DNA of 64,000 nucleotides from Pantanalinema sp. (GTDB lineage Bacteria > Cyanobacteriota > Sericytochromatia > S15B-MN24 > UBA4093): assembly GCA_036704125.1 (NCBI GenBank), contig DATNQI010000102.1, positions 24,745 to 88,744 of the forward strand. Direction: 5' to 3'. The notes below the pieces were generated by a model, which ran no database searches, was not told the origin of the DNA, and saw only the letters and a program-made list of their open reading frames with translations. The position numbers were made by a program, and so were the translations under genes. Shown here piece after piece: positions 38,516-48,671 of this stretch; within the stretch, counting starts at the first letter, position 1; each line of letters starts with the position of its first letter.

Positions 38516-40180
38516 ATGCAAAAGCGGAGCTTGAGCCGGGCGGCGCTGGCGCTGGGGGCGACCCTGCTTGCCGCCTGCCAGGCGATGGGGCCCGGGCGGC
38601 CGGACCTCGTGCCGGGTGCCGGCCAGGCGGCACAGGCGCTGACCACGGTCGTGCGAGGCAAGGGGGTCTTTCCCGCTCGCGCGATCGCAGCGACGGCCAC
38701 CGACGTGACGGCCTACGCCACCGCGACCCTGCTCGAGTCCGCCACGGGCCGGGCGATCGCAACCGGCCTCACCAACGCGCAGGGGGCCTTCACCCTCGCG
38801 CCCGGGGCGGCCTTCTCCCCGGCCCTCGATGCCTGTTACGACCTGCAGGTGACCAAGCGCGTCGGCGGGGCGGTCACGGGCAACAACCAGCTCTCCCTGC
38901 TCACGGTGCTCAAGTGGACCAGCGGTGGCTGGGCCAGCATCACCAACGCGGCGGGCGGCGCGGGCAGCATCGTGGTCAACCCGACGACCACCGCCGTGGC
39001 GCTCATCGACCGAGAGGACCCCGCCACGGCCTACGCGGACGTGATCGGCAAGGTCTCGGGGGCGAACCTGGATGGGGTGAGCGTCTTCACCACGCACACG
39101 GTCCCCGAGATCGCGGCCCGGGTCGCCGCGGTCACCGCCCAGCTCCAGCAGGACGTGGACCCGGTGGGCGATCGCCCCGCATCGTCGGGGGTCATGGCCC
39201 CCGACGACCCAGGGGATGCGACCCTGCACCACGATTACCAGGTGACCAAGGCCGGGGTGACGAGCACCTTCGTCTGGATCCCGGTCTTCACGGCCTACCA
39301 GCTCATCGACCCGGCAGGCTCGGGCTACCCTGCCTTGCCCATCGGGACCTGGGTCAAGAACCCGCCCGGCAGCGGCACCGTGGAGGTGCACTGGGCGCGC
39401 GAGACCTTCGGGGGCTTCTACGTCGCCAAGTACGAGGCGAGTCACGCCGATGCGGCGCAGGGCGCCGCGGGGACCGGGGCGGGGGCGACCGTCGGCACCT
39501 CGTCCACCCTCAAGGTCCAGGTCCGCTGCGTGCCGTGGGGGAGCGTGAAGTGGGACGATGCCGCCACGGCGTGCCTCGCCTACGACGTCCACGCGCACCT
39601 GATGCGGGACGATGAGTGGACGGCCCTTGCCGTCTGGTCGATGGTCAACGGCGTCACGGTGTACGGCAACAACGACAACCTCAAGGATCTGGACGATGCC
39701 GCGGTGACCTTCCTCGGGGACCCGAACCAGGCCAATCGCGCCCTGAGCGGGACGGGCGCCAAGGCGGGCTGGACCGGGAACACCAACCTGACGACCCACA
39801 CCGGGACCACCGCCGGGGTTTACGACCTCAACGGCAACGTCTGGGAGTGGACCGAGACGGTCGCGGCCGCCCCGACCACCGGCAACTTCGTCATCAACGG
39901 GGTCGACACGGGCCTCAAGACCTCGGCGGGCTACCTCAGCGCCCTGAGCACCGACCCACGCCTGCGTCGGTACGGCTTGCCGGGCGCGACCACCGGTTCC
40001 CCTGACGCCGCCTGGGGTGGCGACAACTACTGGCTGGCCACGGTGGCCAAGATCAAGATGTACCGGGGCGGGTCCTGGTACAACGGGGGACAGTCGGGCG
40101 TCTGGGCGAGCGACATCGACGAGCCCCGGAATACCTCCAAGGCCCAGCTGGGCTTCCGCCCCGTCCTATCCTTCCGATGA
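38516..40180 (+). CDS. Lipoprotein with C-terminal FGE-sulfatase/C-type-lectin fold, paralogue 1
   Basis: The 554-residue protein has a lipoprotein signal (ALALGATLLAAC), an N-terminal module shared with both neighbours (about 40-170) and a C-terminal domain of about 310 residues. That domain has the SUMF1/formylglycine-generating-enzyme signatures WARETFGGFYVAKYEAS, MRDDEWTALAVWS, GVYDLNGNVWEW, YRGGSW and LGFRPV. The two FGE active-site cysteines are not evident, so it is probably a lectin-like binding domain. Phage and bacterial diversity-generating retroelements diversify exactly the stretch between RGG and GFR. ATG 38516 is preferred for its GGAGG five bases upstream; ATG 38498 is an alternative. 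Confidence 0.75.
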   Translation: MQKRSLSRAALALGATLLAACQAMGPGRPDLVPGAGQAAQALTTVVRGKGVFPARAIAATATDVTAYATATLLESATGRAIATGLTNAQGAFTLAPGAAFSPALDACYDLQVTKRVGGAVTGNNQLSLLTVLKWTSGGWASITNAAGGAGSIVVNPTTTAVALIDREDPATAYADVIGKVSGANLDGVSVFTTHTVPEIAARVAAVTAQLQQDVDPVGDRPASSGVMAPDDPGDATLHHDYQVTKAGVTSTFVWIPVFTAYQLIDPAGSGYPALPIGTWVKNPPGSGTVEVHWARETFGGFYVAKYEASHADAAQGAAGTGAGATVGTSSTLKVQVRCVPWGSVKWDDAATACLAYDVHAHLMRDDEWTALAVWSMVNGVTVYGNNDNLKDLDDAAVTFLGDPNQANRALSGTGAKAGWTGNTNLTTHTGTTAGVYDLNGNVWEWTETVAAAPTTGNFVINGVDTGLKTSAGYLSALSTDPRLRRYGLPGATTGSPDAAWGGDNYWLATVAKIKMYRGGSWYNGGQSGVWASDIDEPRNTSKAQLGFRPVLSFR

Positions 40181-40197
40181 GCGATAGAGGTGCGTCG

Positions 40198-41865
40198 ATG
40201 AATACCAAGCGCTTGAACCGGATGGCGATCGCCCTGGCCGCGACGCTGCTTGCAGCCTGCCACGCGGCCCCGCCCGGCGCCCCGTCGCTCGCCTCCGGGC
40301 CGCTCCTCGGCGCGGCGAACAACCAGGTCCTGCCTGCCGCGGTCTCCGGACGGGTGGCCTTTCCGCTCGCCCCAGCCTCCGAGCGCCAGGTAACGGCCGC
40401 GAGCGCCGACGTCTCGGCCTATGCCACCGTCTCTCTGATCGATCCCGGCACGGCCCGCCCCATGGCGACGGGCCTCACCGACGCCCAGGGGACCTTCGCC
40501 ATCGACGTGGACACCACCTTCAGCCCCGTGGAGAACGCCCACTACTACCTGCAGGTGATCAAGCGCGCCGGGGGGACCAGCGGCAACCAGGTCTCCATGC
40601 TCACGGTCCTCAAGTGGACGAAGGCCGGCTGGGCCAGCATCACCAACCGGACGGGCGGCACCGGCACGGTGGTCATCAATCCGACGACCACGGCCGTCGC
40701 CCTGATCGACCGCGACGACCCGGCCACCTCCTTCGACGACATCCTCGGGCTGGTCTCCGGCACCACCTTCGACTCGGTCGCTTCGGTCAAGGGCAACGCC
40801 GTCCCGGCGATCCTGAGCCGGGTGGCGGCCGTCACCACCCAGCTCCTCCAGGATCTGGACCCGCTGGGCGATCGCCCCCTGCTCGGCGCGGGGCTGCTCG
40901 CGCCCGGCGACAACGGCGACGAGGCGATCCACCACGACTATGCGGTGACCAAGAACGGCCAGACGAGCACCTTCGTCTGGATCCCGCTCTTCACGGCCTA
41001 CCAGCTCATCGTACCGGCGAACTGCGGGGCGACGAACGCGGGCAGCCCGCCGGGGGCCTGGGTCAAGACGCAGCCGAGCACCGGGACCGAGGGCGCCGAC
41101 TGGGCGCGCGAGACCTTCGGGGGCTTCTACGCCGGCAAGTACGAGGCCTCGCGCAACGATGCGACGAATGCGGCCGCGGGCAGCTCCGGCGTCCTCAAGG
41201 TGCAGGCAAGCCGGGTGCCGTGGGTCAGCGTCGACTGGGACGCGGCAGCGAATGCCTGCCTCGCCTACGACGCCCACTGCCACCTGATGCGGGACGACGA
41301 GTGGACCGCCCTTGCCGTCTGGTCGATGATCAACGGCGTGAAGGTGTACGGCAACAACAACAGCCGGAAGGACGCCGATGACGCGGGCGTCACCTTCACC
41401 GCCGACCCGACCCGGGCGGCTCGGGCCCTGACGGGGACGGGCACCCGGGCGGGCTGGACCGGGGGCACCAACCTGACGACGCACACCGGGACCACCGCCG
41501 GGGTGTACGACCTCAACGGCAACGTCTGGGAATGGACGGCGACCCTCGGGGCCGAGTACGGCCAGTACCTCGTGAACGACGTGTACCTTCCCTTGAACGC
41601 GCCCACGACCGGCGAGCGCTTCACCGCCATCCAGACGGACCCGCAGCTGCGGCGCTACGGGGTGGCGAGCGCGGTCGACTGGGTCGGGGTCGCTCCCTTC
41701 CACTACGACTACTTCTGGATCCAGACCGACCAGGTTGCGGCCAGGAGCTATCGGGGAGGCGACGCCGACGACGGGACCTACGCCGGGATCTGGAGCATCT
41801 CGCTCTACGGCCCGCGCACCGACGTCGGCCCCCTGGTCGGCTTCCGCCCGGCGCTCAGGTATTGA
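40198..41865 (+). CDS. Lipoprotein with C-terminal FGE-sulfatase/C-type-lectin fold, paralogue 2
   Basis: This 555-residue protein is a tandem paralogue of the preceding one with the same architecture: lipoprotein signal (ALAATLLAAC), shared N-terminal module (TGLTDAQGTFAID...MLTVLKWTKAGWASIT), then the lectin-like domain (WARETFGGFYAGKYEAS, GVYDLNGNVWEW). Most of the two proteins align easily, but between YRGG and GFRP they hardly match (DADDGTYAGIWSI here versus SWYNGGQSGVWAS there). AGAGG eight bases before ATG 40198 decides the start; ATG 40177 overlaps the previous stop but lacks a site. It ends the surface-protein cluster. Confidence 0.75.
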   Translation: MNTKRLNRMAIALAATLLAACHAAPPGAPSLASGPLLGAANNQVLPAAVSGRVAFPLAPASERQVTAASADVSAYATVSLIDPGTARPMATGLTDAQGTFAIDVDTTFSPVENAHYYLQVIKRAGGTSGNQVSMLTVLKWTKAGWASITNRTGGTGTVVINPTTTAVALIDRDDPATSFDDILGLVSGTTFDSVASVKGNAVPAILSRVAAVTTQLLQDLDPLGDRPLLGAGLLAPGDNGDEAIHHDYAVTKNGQTSTFVWIPLFTAYQLIVPANCGATNAGSPPGAWVKTQPSTGTEGADWARETFGGFYAGKYEASRNDATNAAAGSSGVLKVQASRVPWVSVDWDAAANACLAYDAHCHLMRDDEWTALAVWSMINGVKVYGNNNSRKDADDAGVTFTADPTRAARALTGTGTRAGWTGGTNLTTHTGTTAGVYDLNGNVWEWTATLGAEYGQYLVNDVYLPLNAPTTGERFTAIQTDPQLRRYGVASAVDWVGVAPFHYDYFWIQTDQVAARSYRGGDADDGTYAGIWSISLYGPRTDVGPLVGFRPALRY

Positions 41866-41903
41866 GGGGGCATGCTGCCTAGAAACGAGGGACCACCTTC
41901 GCT

Positions 41904-41932
41904 TTGACGGAACGCCACGCACCGGGTACCAT
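41904..41932 (+). promoter_or_regulatory. lipA promoter
   Basis: TTGACG (41904-41909) and TACCAT (41927-41932) are separated by exactly 17 bases. The predicted start near 41939 leaves a leader of about 60 bases before lipA. Confidence 0.55.
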
Positions 41933-42000
41933 TAATGGCGGCCTGCTAGCGCCCAGATGCCCTCTCGGTAGGCATTTGACCCGGAAAGCGAGACGACCCC

Positions 42001-42948
42001 ATGGACACCAAGCGCAAGCCCGATTGGCTCAAGATTCGCCCGCCCGCCGGCGAGCGCTACCTCGCCATCAAGGAGAACCTCCGCACCCTCAACCTCCACA
42101 CCGTCTGCGAGGAGGCCTCGTGCCCCAACGTCGCGGAGTGCTGGGGCGGGGGCACCGCCACCATGATGGTCATGGGCGACACCTGCACCCGCGGCTGCCG
42201 CTTCTGCCACATCAAGACCGCCAAGGAGGGCGCCCCCCTCGACCCCGAGGAGCCGGCGAAGGTCGCCCTCCAGGTCGACGTGATGGGGCTCGACTACGTG
42301 GTCCTCACCTCGGTCGATCGCGACGACCTGCCGGACGGCGGAGCCGCCCACTTCGCGGCGGTCATCCGCGCCATCAAGGAGCGCACCCCCAAGGTCCTGG
42401 TCGAGGTCCTGATTCCCGACTTCCAGGGCGACATCAAGGCCCTGTGCGCGGTGGTCGAGTCGGGCCCCGACGTCGTCGCTCACAACGTGGAGACGGTGCG
42501 CCGCCTGACTCCCAAGGTGCGCGATCGCCGCGCCCAGTACGCCCAGAGCCTCAAGGTCCTCTCGGACGTCAAGCGCATCGCGCCCGACGTCGTCACCAAG
42601 ACCTCGATCATGGTCGGGCTCGGCGAGACCGACGAGGAGGTCATGGAGACCCTGCGCGACCTGCGCGAGTACGATTGCCAGATCGTCACCTTCGGCCAGT
42701 ACCTGCGGCCGACCGCCAAGCACCTCGAGGTGGTGGAGTTCGTCACCCCCCAGAAGTTCGCCGACTTCCAGATGTGGGCCGAGGAGCTGGGCTTCCTCTA
42801 CGTGGCGAGCGGTCCCCTGGTCCGCTCCAGCTACCGTGCGGGCGAGCTCTTCATCAAGGGCATGATCGAGAACCAGAAACAGAACCCGAAGCTCTCCCAG
42901 GACGCCAGCGCGTCCGCTTCCAACGACGTGAGCCATCAGCCGGCGTGA
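42001..42948 (+). CDS. lipA: Lipoyl synthase
   Basis: LipA inserts two sulfurs into octanoyl groups on lipoyl domains, using two [4Fe-4S] clusters. The auxiliary cluster ligands are C36, C41 and C47 ([12 protein letters not shown]) with the conserved serine of RSSYRAGE at the C-terminus. The radical-SAM cluster is C62, C66, C69 (CTRGCRFC). Length (315) is normal. It heads an operon with the dehydrogenase genes whose E2 lipoyl domain is a substrate. LipB, which supplies the octanoyl group, is encoded 9 kb downstream on the same strand. Confidence 0.97.
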   Translation: MDTKRKPDWLKIRPPAGERYLAIKENLRTLNLHTVCEEASCPNVAECWGGGTATMMVMGDTCTRGCRFCHIKTAKEGAPLDPEEPAKVALQVDVMGLDYVVLTSVDRDDLPDGGAAHFAAVIRAIKERTPKVLVEVLIPDFQGDIKALCAVVESGPDVVAHNVETVRRLTPKVRDRRAQYAQSLKVLSDVKRIAPDVVTKTSIMVGLGETDEEVMETLRDLREYDCQIVTFGQYLRPTAKHLEVVEFVTPQKFADFQMWAEELGFLYVASGPLVRSSYRAGELFIKGMIENQKQNPKLSQDASASASNDVSHQPA

Positions 42949-42980
42949 GCCGGCTGAGACACTGAAGGAGAACAAGACCC

Positions 42981-44117
42981 GTGAGTTTAGTCGAGTTTGA
43001 GGTCGGTAAGAACGCGTCGGTGCCGACGGCGCCCCTCACCGTCCTTCGCGAGGACGACACCGCCGATCCCGCGCTGATGCCAGAGGTCTCCGACGAGGAC
43101 CTGCGTGCGATTTACCGCACGATGATCCAGACGCGGACGCTCGACGAGCGGATGGTGACCTTGCAGCGCCAGGGCCGCATCGCCTTCTACATGCAGAGTA
43201 CGGGTGAAGAGGCCACGACCGTCGGCTCGGCTTACGCCCTGCGCCCGGGGGACTGGATCTTCCCGTGCTACCGCGAGCAGGGGGCTTACCTCTGGCGCGG
43301 CGCCACCGTGCAGGAGATGGCCCACCAGTGCTACGGCAACTACCTCGACTACACCAAGGGCCGTCAAATGCCCGTCCACTACTCGTTCCGTCACCTGAAC
43401 ATCGTCTCGGTCTCGAGCCCCCTCATGACGCAGGTGCCCCACGCCGTGGGTACCGCCTGGGCCATGAAGCTCCGCAAGGACCCGTACGTCACCATGACCT
43501 ACTTCGGTGAGGGTTCGACGTCCGAGGGCGACTTCCACGTCGCCATGAACTTCGCCGGCGTCTACAAGACCCCGACCGTCTTCTTCCTGCGCAACAACGG
43601 CTGGGCGATCTCGACGCCCGCCTCGGTGCAGACGGCCAGCGAGAACTTCGCCATGAAGGCGAACGCCTACGGCTTCGAGGGCGTCCAGGTGGATGGCAAC
43701 GACGTCCTCGCCGTCATCGTCGCGACCCGTCGCGCCGTGGACAAGGCCCTGCGCGGCGAGGGCCCGACGCTCATCGAGGCCCTCACCTACCGCGTCGGCG
43801 CCCACTCCACCTCGGACGACCCCTCGGGCTACCGGACCGAGGACCACGTCTCGCCCTGGCGGGACAAGGATCCCGTCCAGCGCTTCCAGCGCTTCCTCGC
43901 CAAGCGCGGGCTCTGGAGCCCCGAATGGGAGGCCGAGCTGCAGGAGCGCTTCAAGCAGGAAATCCTGGAAGCGATCGAGGTCGCCGAGAAGACCCCCGGG
44001 CCTGCCCCCGAGACCATTTTCGAGGACGTCTACGCCGAAAAGCCCCGGTTCCTCCAGGAGCAGGAGGCTGAACTGATGGAAAGCCTGCAGCAGACGAAGG
44101 CGGAGGGAGCCCGATAA
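42981..44117 (+). CDS. 2-oxoacid dehydrogenase E1 alpha, branched-chain type
   Basis: This 378-residue E1 alpha binds thiamine diphosphate through GEGSTSEGDFHVAMNFAGVY...NNGWAIS and decarboxylates a 2-oxoacid. RQGRIAFYMQSTGEEA, CYGNYLDYTKGRQMPVHY and HSTSDDPSGYR match the branched-chain oxoacid dehydrogenase (BCKDHA) group better than the pyruvate dehydrogenase group. The true substrate may be branched-chain oxoacids, pyruvate or both. The start is GTG with AAGGAG nine bases upstream, and the stop overlaps the E1 beta start (TAATG). Confidence 0.85.
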   Translation: MSLVEFEVGKNASVPTAPLTVLREDDTADPALMPEVSDEDLRAIYRTMIQTRTLDERMVTLQRQGRIAFYMQSTGEEATTVGSAYALRPGDWIFPCYREQGAYLWRGATVQEMAHQCYGNYLDYTKGRQMPVHYSFRHLNIVSVSSPLMTQVPHAVGTAWAMKLRKDPYVTMTYFGEGSTSEGDFHVAMNFAGVYKTPTVFFLRNNGWAISTPASVQTASENFAMKANAYGFEGVQVDGNDVLAVIVATRRAVDKALRGEGPTLIEALTYRVGAHSTSDDPSGYRTEDHVSPWRDKDPVQRFQRFLAKRGLWSPEWEAELQERFKQEILEAIEVAEKTPGPAPETIFEDVYAEKPRFLQEQEAELMESLQQTKAEGAR

Positions 44118-45091
44118 TGCCCACGATGAACATCATCCAAGCCGTCAACGACGCCTTGAAGATCCAGATGCGCCAGGATGACCGGGTGGTCGTCATGGGC
44201 GAGGACGTGGGCAAGTTTGGCGGCGTCTTCCGCGCCACCGTCGGCCTGCAACAGGAGTTCGGCGAGGACCGGGTCGTCGACACGCCCCTCTCCGAGGCCG
44301 GCATCATCGGCACCGCCATCGGCATGGCCCTCTACGGCATGCGCCCGGTCCCCGAAATCCAGTTCATGGACTACATCTTCCCCGCCATCGACCAGATCAT
44401 CAACGAGATGGCCAAGTTCCGTTACCGCTCGGGGGGGCAGTACACCTGCCCGGTCGTCATCCGCACCCCCTACGGCGGTGGGATCCGCGGCGGGCACTAC
44501 CACTCGCAGTCCAACGAGGCCTATTTCACCCACACCCCCGGCCTCAAGGTGGTCGTTCCCTCCAACCCCTATGATGCCAAGGGCCTGCTCCTGGCCGCCA
44601 TGCGGCAGGACGATCCCGTGATCTTCATGGAGCCCAAGCGCATGTACCGCGCGGCCAAGGGCGAGGTCCCCGAGGGGGACTACACGGTCGAGCTCGGCAA
44701 GGCCAAGGTCCTCAAGGAAGGCAAGGACGTCACCGTCATCGCCTACGGCTCCATGGTCCACACGGCCCTCGAGGCCGTGACCAAGGCCGAGGCCGAGGGC
44801 ATCGACGTCGAGCTGATCGACCTGCGATCGCTCGTGCCCCTTGACCTCGACACCATCATCGCCTCGGTCGAGAAGACCGGCCGCGTGGTCATCGTGCAGG
44901 AGGCCCCCAAGTCGACCGGCTTCGCCGCCGAGCTGATCGCGCTGATCAATGAGCATGCGCTTCTCAGCCTCGAGGCCCCCGTCGTCCGCGTCACCGGCTG
45001 GGACACCCCCTTCCCCTACACCCTGGACCTGGAGTACCTTCCCAGTGCCGATCGCGTCCTCCAGGGGATGCGCAAGACCCTCAACTTCTAG
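44117..45091 (+). CDS. 2-oxoacid dehydrogenase E1 beta
   Basis: This 324-residue transketolase-like subunit pairs with E1 alpha. Conserved segments are GEDVGKFGGVFRAT, TPLSEAGIIGTAIGMA, FMDYIFPAIDQIINEMAK, and GGGIRGGHYHSQSNEAYFTHTPGLK in pieces. RSLVPLDLDTI and VQEAPKSTGFAAE belong to the C-terminal domain. These again resemble branched-chain enzymes. TAATG couples it to E1 alpha, and E2 follows after 15 bases with GGAGG. Confidence 0.92.
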   Translation: MPTMNIIQAVNDALKIQMRQDDRVVVMGEDVGKFGGVFRATVGLQQEFGEDRVVDTPLSEAGIIGTAIGMALYGMRPVPEIQFMDYIFPAIDQIINEMAKFRYRSGGQYTCPVVIRTPYGGGIRGGHYHSQSNEAYFTHTPGLKVVVPSNPYDAKGLLLAAMRQDDPVIFMEPKRMYRAAKGEVPEGDYTVELGKAKVLKEGKDVTVIAYGSMVHTALEAVTKAEAEGIDVELIDLRSLVPLDLDTIIASVEKTGRVVIVQEAPKSTGFAAELIALINEHALLSLEAPVVRVTGWDTPFPYTLDLEYLPSADRVLQGMRKTLNF

Positions 45092-45106
45092 GAGGCGGAA
45101 CAGAGA

Positions 45107-46471
45107 ATGAGCACCGTTACCGGCAACGTTTTCGATTTCCGTCTGCCCGACATCGGCGAAGGGGTCGTCGAGGGCGAGCTCGTCACCTGGCTGGTCAAGC
45201 CCGGTGACGAGGTGGGCGCCGACCAGCCCATGTTCGAGGTCATGACCGACAAGGCGACCGTCGAGATCCCCTCGCCCCGCAAGGGCAAGATCCTCGCGAC
45301 CTTCGGCAAGGAGGGCGAGATCATCAACGTGGGCGACGTGGTCGTCACCATCGAGATGGCCCCCGGCCAGACCGCGCCCGTCATGCACGGCCACGACCGC
45401 GCGCCCGAGGCCCCCGCGCCGGCCGTTGCGGGCGCTTCGTGCAGCGCGACCCAGCTCTTCGACACCCTGCCCACCGGCGCCCCCATCGCCGAGGTCGTCA
45501 CCGAGGTCCCCGCCGAGCTGCCCCAGTTCGAGGCCGGCCGCCGCGTGCTCGCCACCCCGGCGACCCGCAAGCTCGCCCGCGAGCTGGGCGTCGAGATCGG
45601 CCGGGTGCCCGGCTCGGGCATCAACGGCCGGGTGGTGAAGGGCGACGTGTCGGCCTTCCACCAGCGCCTGAGCGCGCCGGTCACCCCCGCGGTGGCCCCG
45701 GTCGCCGCGCCGGCCCCGGTGGCGGCCGTGGCGGCCGTCCCCGCCGCCGCGCCCCTGGCCTCGTTCGGTCCCGAGGAGCGCATCCCCATGAAGGGCGTGC
45801 GCAAGAAGATCGCCGAGAAGATGGTCCAGTCCAAGTTCACGGCGCCCCACTTCACCTACATGGACGAGATGGACGCGACCAAGCTCATCGCGCTGCGCGC
45901 CGAGTCCAAGCCCCTGGCCGAGGCCGAGGGGATCAAGCTGACCTACCTGCCCTTCATCATGAAGGCGGTGGTCGCGGCCCTCAAGCAGTTCCCGACCCTC
46001 AACGCCAGCCTCGACGATGCGACCAACGAGCTGGTCATCAAGCACTACTACAACCTGGGCATCGCCGTGGCCGGCGAGAACGGGCTCATCGTCCCCGTCA
46101 TCAAGGACGTGGACAAGAAGAGCATCCTCGAGCTGGCCAAGGAGATCGCCGAGGTCGCCGAGCGCGCCCGCATCGGCCGCAACAACCCGGACGACCTCAA
46201 GGGCGGCACCTTCACGCTGTCGAGCATCGGCAACGTGGGCGGCCTGTTCGCCACGCCCATCATCAATCACCCCGAGGTGGGGATCCTCGCCATCATGAAG
46301 ATCCAGGATCGCCCGGTGGTGCGCGACGGAGCGATCGTCGCCGCCAAGATGATGAACCTGGCCCTGAGCTTCGACCACCGCGTGGTGGACGGTGCGGTGG
46401 GCGCGGACTTCACCAACCTGGTCATCAAGCTGCTCGAGAACCCGACCAAGCTGATGCTCGCGATGAGCTAA
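45107..46471 (+). CDS. Dihydrolipoamide acyltransferase E2
   Basis: This 454-residue core enzyme has one lipoyl domain ([16 protein letters not shown], lipoylated K49 in MTDKATVEI), an Ala/Pro linker, an E1/E3-binding domain ([19 protein letters not shown]...[10 protein letters not shown]), a second Ala/Pro/Val linker and the catalytic domain ending with [11 protein letters not shown], where His is the catalytic base. The last residues [17 protein letters not shown] are closely matched by a translated remnant at 48799-48870. It ends the lipA-E1-E2 operon and is followed by a long hairpin. Confidence 0.93.
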   Translation: MSTVTGNVFDFRLPDIGEGVVEGELVTWLVKPGDEVGADQPMFEVMTDKATVEIPSPRKGKILATFGKEGEIINVGDVVVTIEMAPGQTAPVMHGHDRAPEAPAPAVAGASCSATQLFDTLPTGAPIAEVVTEVPAELPQFEAGRRVLATPATRKLARELGVEIGRVPGSGINGRVVKGDVSAFHQRLSAPVTPAVAPVAAPAPVAAVAAVPAAAPLASFGPEERIPMKGVRKKIAEKMVQSKFTAPHFTYMDEMDATKLIALRAESKPLAEAEGIKLTYLPFIMKAVVAALKQFPTLNASLDDATNELVIKHYYNLGIAVAGENGLIVPVIKDVDKKSILELAKEIAEVAERARIGRNNPDDLKGGTFTLSSIGNVGGLFATPIINHPEVGILAIMKIQDRPVVRDGAIVAAKMMNLALSFDHRVVDGAVGADFTNLVIKLLENPTKLMLAMS

Positions 46472-46486
46472 GGGTCAGATCCACCC

Positions 46487-46546
46487 CGTCAAGCATGCGA
46501 GAAGCCCGGAGGATGTCCTCCGGGCTTCTCGCATGCTTGACGCTTT
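46487..46546. terminator. Long perfect-stem terminator after E2
   Basis: Arms at 46487-46513 and 46516-46542 are 27 bases each, exact reverse complements with a two-base spacer, followed by CTTTT. It lies between convergent E2 and chemoreceptor genes and resembles in design the palindrome after nuoN. Confidence 0.85.
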
Positions 46547-46556
46547 TCGGTCTCGG

Positions 46557-48599
46557 CTACACCCTCCCTGCCAGCATCAACGGCTTTTCGATCCTGAACG
46601 GGAGCGGAGTCTTTTCGCTCTCGTTCTTGAAGAAGGCGATCGCCTCCTGGAGCTGCTGAGCCTGATGGCTGAGTTCGTCGGCGGTGCTGGCGACCTGCTC
46701 GGTGGCCGTGGCGGCCTCCTGAGCGCTGCGGCTCAGGCTCTCCACGGCGATGACCACCTGGTCGGAGCCCTGGCGTTGCTCGGAGGTCGCGTAGGTCACG
46801 GTCCTGGCGAGCTGGTCGATCTCGCTGACCGCGCCGGTGACCTGCTGGTTGATAGAGGCCATCTGCTCGGCGGCCGTCACGATCTGGGAGCTTGCGCGCG
46901 CCTGCTCGCCAGAGGCGGCACTGATCTCGCCGAGGAGGGTCGCCACCTGCTGGGAGGCCGCCTTGATCATGGAAAGGGCCTCGCCGGTCTGCGAGGCGAG
47001 CTTGACGCCCTCTTCGACCTTGGTTGCGCCGTCGCGCGTGACGCCGACGGCCTCGGCGGTCTCCTTCTGAATGCCCTTGATGAGGTCGCCGATCTCGCGG
47101 GTGGCCTTGGCGGATCGCTCGGCGAGCTTGCGCACCTCGTCGGCGACCACCGCGAAGCCGCGGCCGGCCTCGCCGGCGCGGGCCGCCTCGATGGCGGCGT
47201 TGAGCGCCAGGAGGTTGGTCTGCTCGGCGATGTCGTCGATCACCTCGATGATCGCCCCGATCTCGCCCGAGCGCTGGTCGAGCATCTGGATGGTGCCCTG
47301 GATGCCTGTCATGGTCTCGGAGATGGCCTTCATGCCGGCCACGGTCTTGGCGACCGCCTGGTCGCCGGCGTTGGCGGCCTCGGCGGCCGAGCCGGAGGCC
47401 TGGTTTGCGTTCTCGACGTTGCCCGCGACCTGCTGGATGCTCGCGGCGAGCTCGGCTATCGAGCTTGAGGTCTGGGTGACGGCGGCGGCAAGCTCCTCGC
47501 TCTGGCCCTTGATCCGGGTGACCCTGTTGTTGAGGAGCTGGGTGCTGTCGTCCACCGACTTGATGTTGGCGGCCATCTGCTCCATGGCGGCCGAGGTCTC
47601 CTCGGCGCTCGAGGCCTGGACCGAGACGGTCTTCGAGAGCTCGGTGCTCGACGAGGCGATCTGTGCCGAGCCGTCGCCGACGGTGTCGGCGACCTGGCGC
47701 ACCCGACTGACGATGTCGCGCAGGTTTGTCACCATCCGGGAGAGCGAGGTGCCCAAGGCGTCCTGGCCGCTACGCGGCGTCACCGTCACCGCCAGGTTGC
47801 CTCGAGCGACCTCGTCGGCAGCCGACGCCATCTCACCTAGATAGGAGACCATGGTCTGGAAACTGGCTGCCATTGAGCCCAGCTCGTCCTTGCTCCGAAT
47901 GTCCAGTCGCTGGTTCAGCTCGCCGCGCGCGATCCCCTCGGCCGCCTCCCCTACGGCCCGAAGCCCGGAGGAAATCTGGTTGGCCAGAATGAGGGCGATC
48001 CCGACGCCGATCAGGGTCGCCACTACCATAAGGATCAGGCTGATCTGGCTGGACGAGCCGACCACGCCGTTGACCGTATGAAAGGAAGACTCGGAGTTGG
48101 CGAGACCGGTCTTGAAGCCCTCGTCTAGCAGGGCGACCGTGGTCTCGAACTTGGCCTTGGCGTTCTGGACCATGTTCTGGCGGGCTGCTTCGGGTTTGCC
48201 CTGCAACGCCAGTTGGTAGGTGATCTCCTTGGCCGGTAAATAGGCCTTGATGGCCTCCTCGAGCTTTCCTGCCAGCTGGCCTGGTCCCGCCTTCTCTGCC
48301 AGGGCGCGGTACTCGGTGATCTGTTCGAGCAGCTTGGCCTCGTCGTCATGGCCCTTGTCGACGGTCCGCTGGGCCGCCTCTCCCGACTGGCTAACGACCA
48401 GCGCAGCGGCGTAGCGCACGGCCATCAGCTTGTAGCGGATCGAAGCCAGCGAGGTGAGCCCCTTGACGTTGACCGAATACAGGGACTCCGTCTCTCGCTG
48501 GGTTTTGGAAAGGCCGTTGAGGGAGACGAGACTCACGATGAGCATGAGGACGGTGAATAAGAGTGCGGATCCGATGAGTTTGGATTTAATGGATCGCAT
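46557..48599 (-). CDS. Methyl-accepting chemotaxis protein
   Basis: This 680-residue chemoreceptor has a first membrane helix ([17 protein letters not shown]), a periplasmic four-helix-bundle ligand domain (about 30-185), a second helix ([21 protein letters not shown]), a HAMP domain (about 215-270, with a second HAMP-like stretch around [18 protein letters not shown]) and a long coiled-coil signalling domain. The hairpin tip [21 protein letters not shown] with [15 protein letters not shown] is the CheA/CheW contact. GAGGAGG precedes ATG 48599; a GTG/ATG 27 bases earlier has no such site. A DosR-like palindrome lies 73-86 bases upstream, suggesting control by the response regulator at 30288-30911. 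Confidence 0.95.
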   Translation of the reverse strand: MRSIKSKLIGSALLFTVLMLIVSLVSLNGLSKTQRETESLYSVNVKGLTSLASIRYKLMAVRYAAALVVSQSGEAAQRTVDKGHDDEAKLLEQITEYRALAEKAGPGQLAGKLEEAIKAYLPAKEITYQLALQGKPEAARQNMVQNAKAKFETTVALLDEGFKTGLANSESSFHTVNGVVGSSSQISLILMVVATLIGVGIALILANQISSGLRAVGEAAEGIARGELNQRLDIRSKDELGSMAASFQTMVSYLGEMASAADEVARGNLAVTVTPRSGQDALGTSLSRMVTNLRDIVSRVRQVADTVGDGSAQIASSSTELSKTVSVQASSAEETSAAMEQMAANIKSVDDSTQLLNNRVTRIKGQSEELAAAVTQTSSSIAELAASIQQVAGNVENANQASGSAAEAANAGDQAVAKTVAGMKAISETMTGIQGTIQMLDQRSGEIGAIIEVIDDIAEQTNLLALNAAIEAARAGEAGRGFAVVADEVRKLAERSAKATREIGDLIKGIQKETAEAVGVTRDGATKVEEGVKLASQTGEALSMIKAASQQVATLLGEISAASGEQARASSQIVTAAEQMASINQQVTGAVSEIDQLARTVTYATSEQRQGSDQVVIAVESLSRSAQEAATATEQVASTADELSHQAQQLQEAIAFFKNESEKTPLPFRIEKPLMLAGRV

Positions 48600-48671
48600 A
48601 AATCGAGCCTCCTCGCTGGAAACCATAACGTATCATGGAAAATATTGTCATACAGGTTGAACTCGCCCCTA

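Noticed and set aside
35760..38762. 1000-residue open frame on the minus strand
   Set aside because: It is antisense to apbE and two lipoprotein genes, has a shadow composition rich in Arg, Gly and Ala, and shows no motif. High GC makes long antisense frames common here.
38516..41865. True formylglycine-generating enzyme activity
   Set aside because: The two active-site cysteines of FGE are not evident and no sulfatase gene is nearby. The fold is more likely used for binding.
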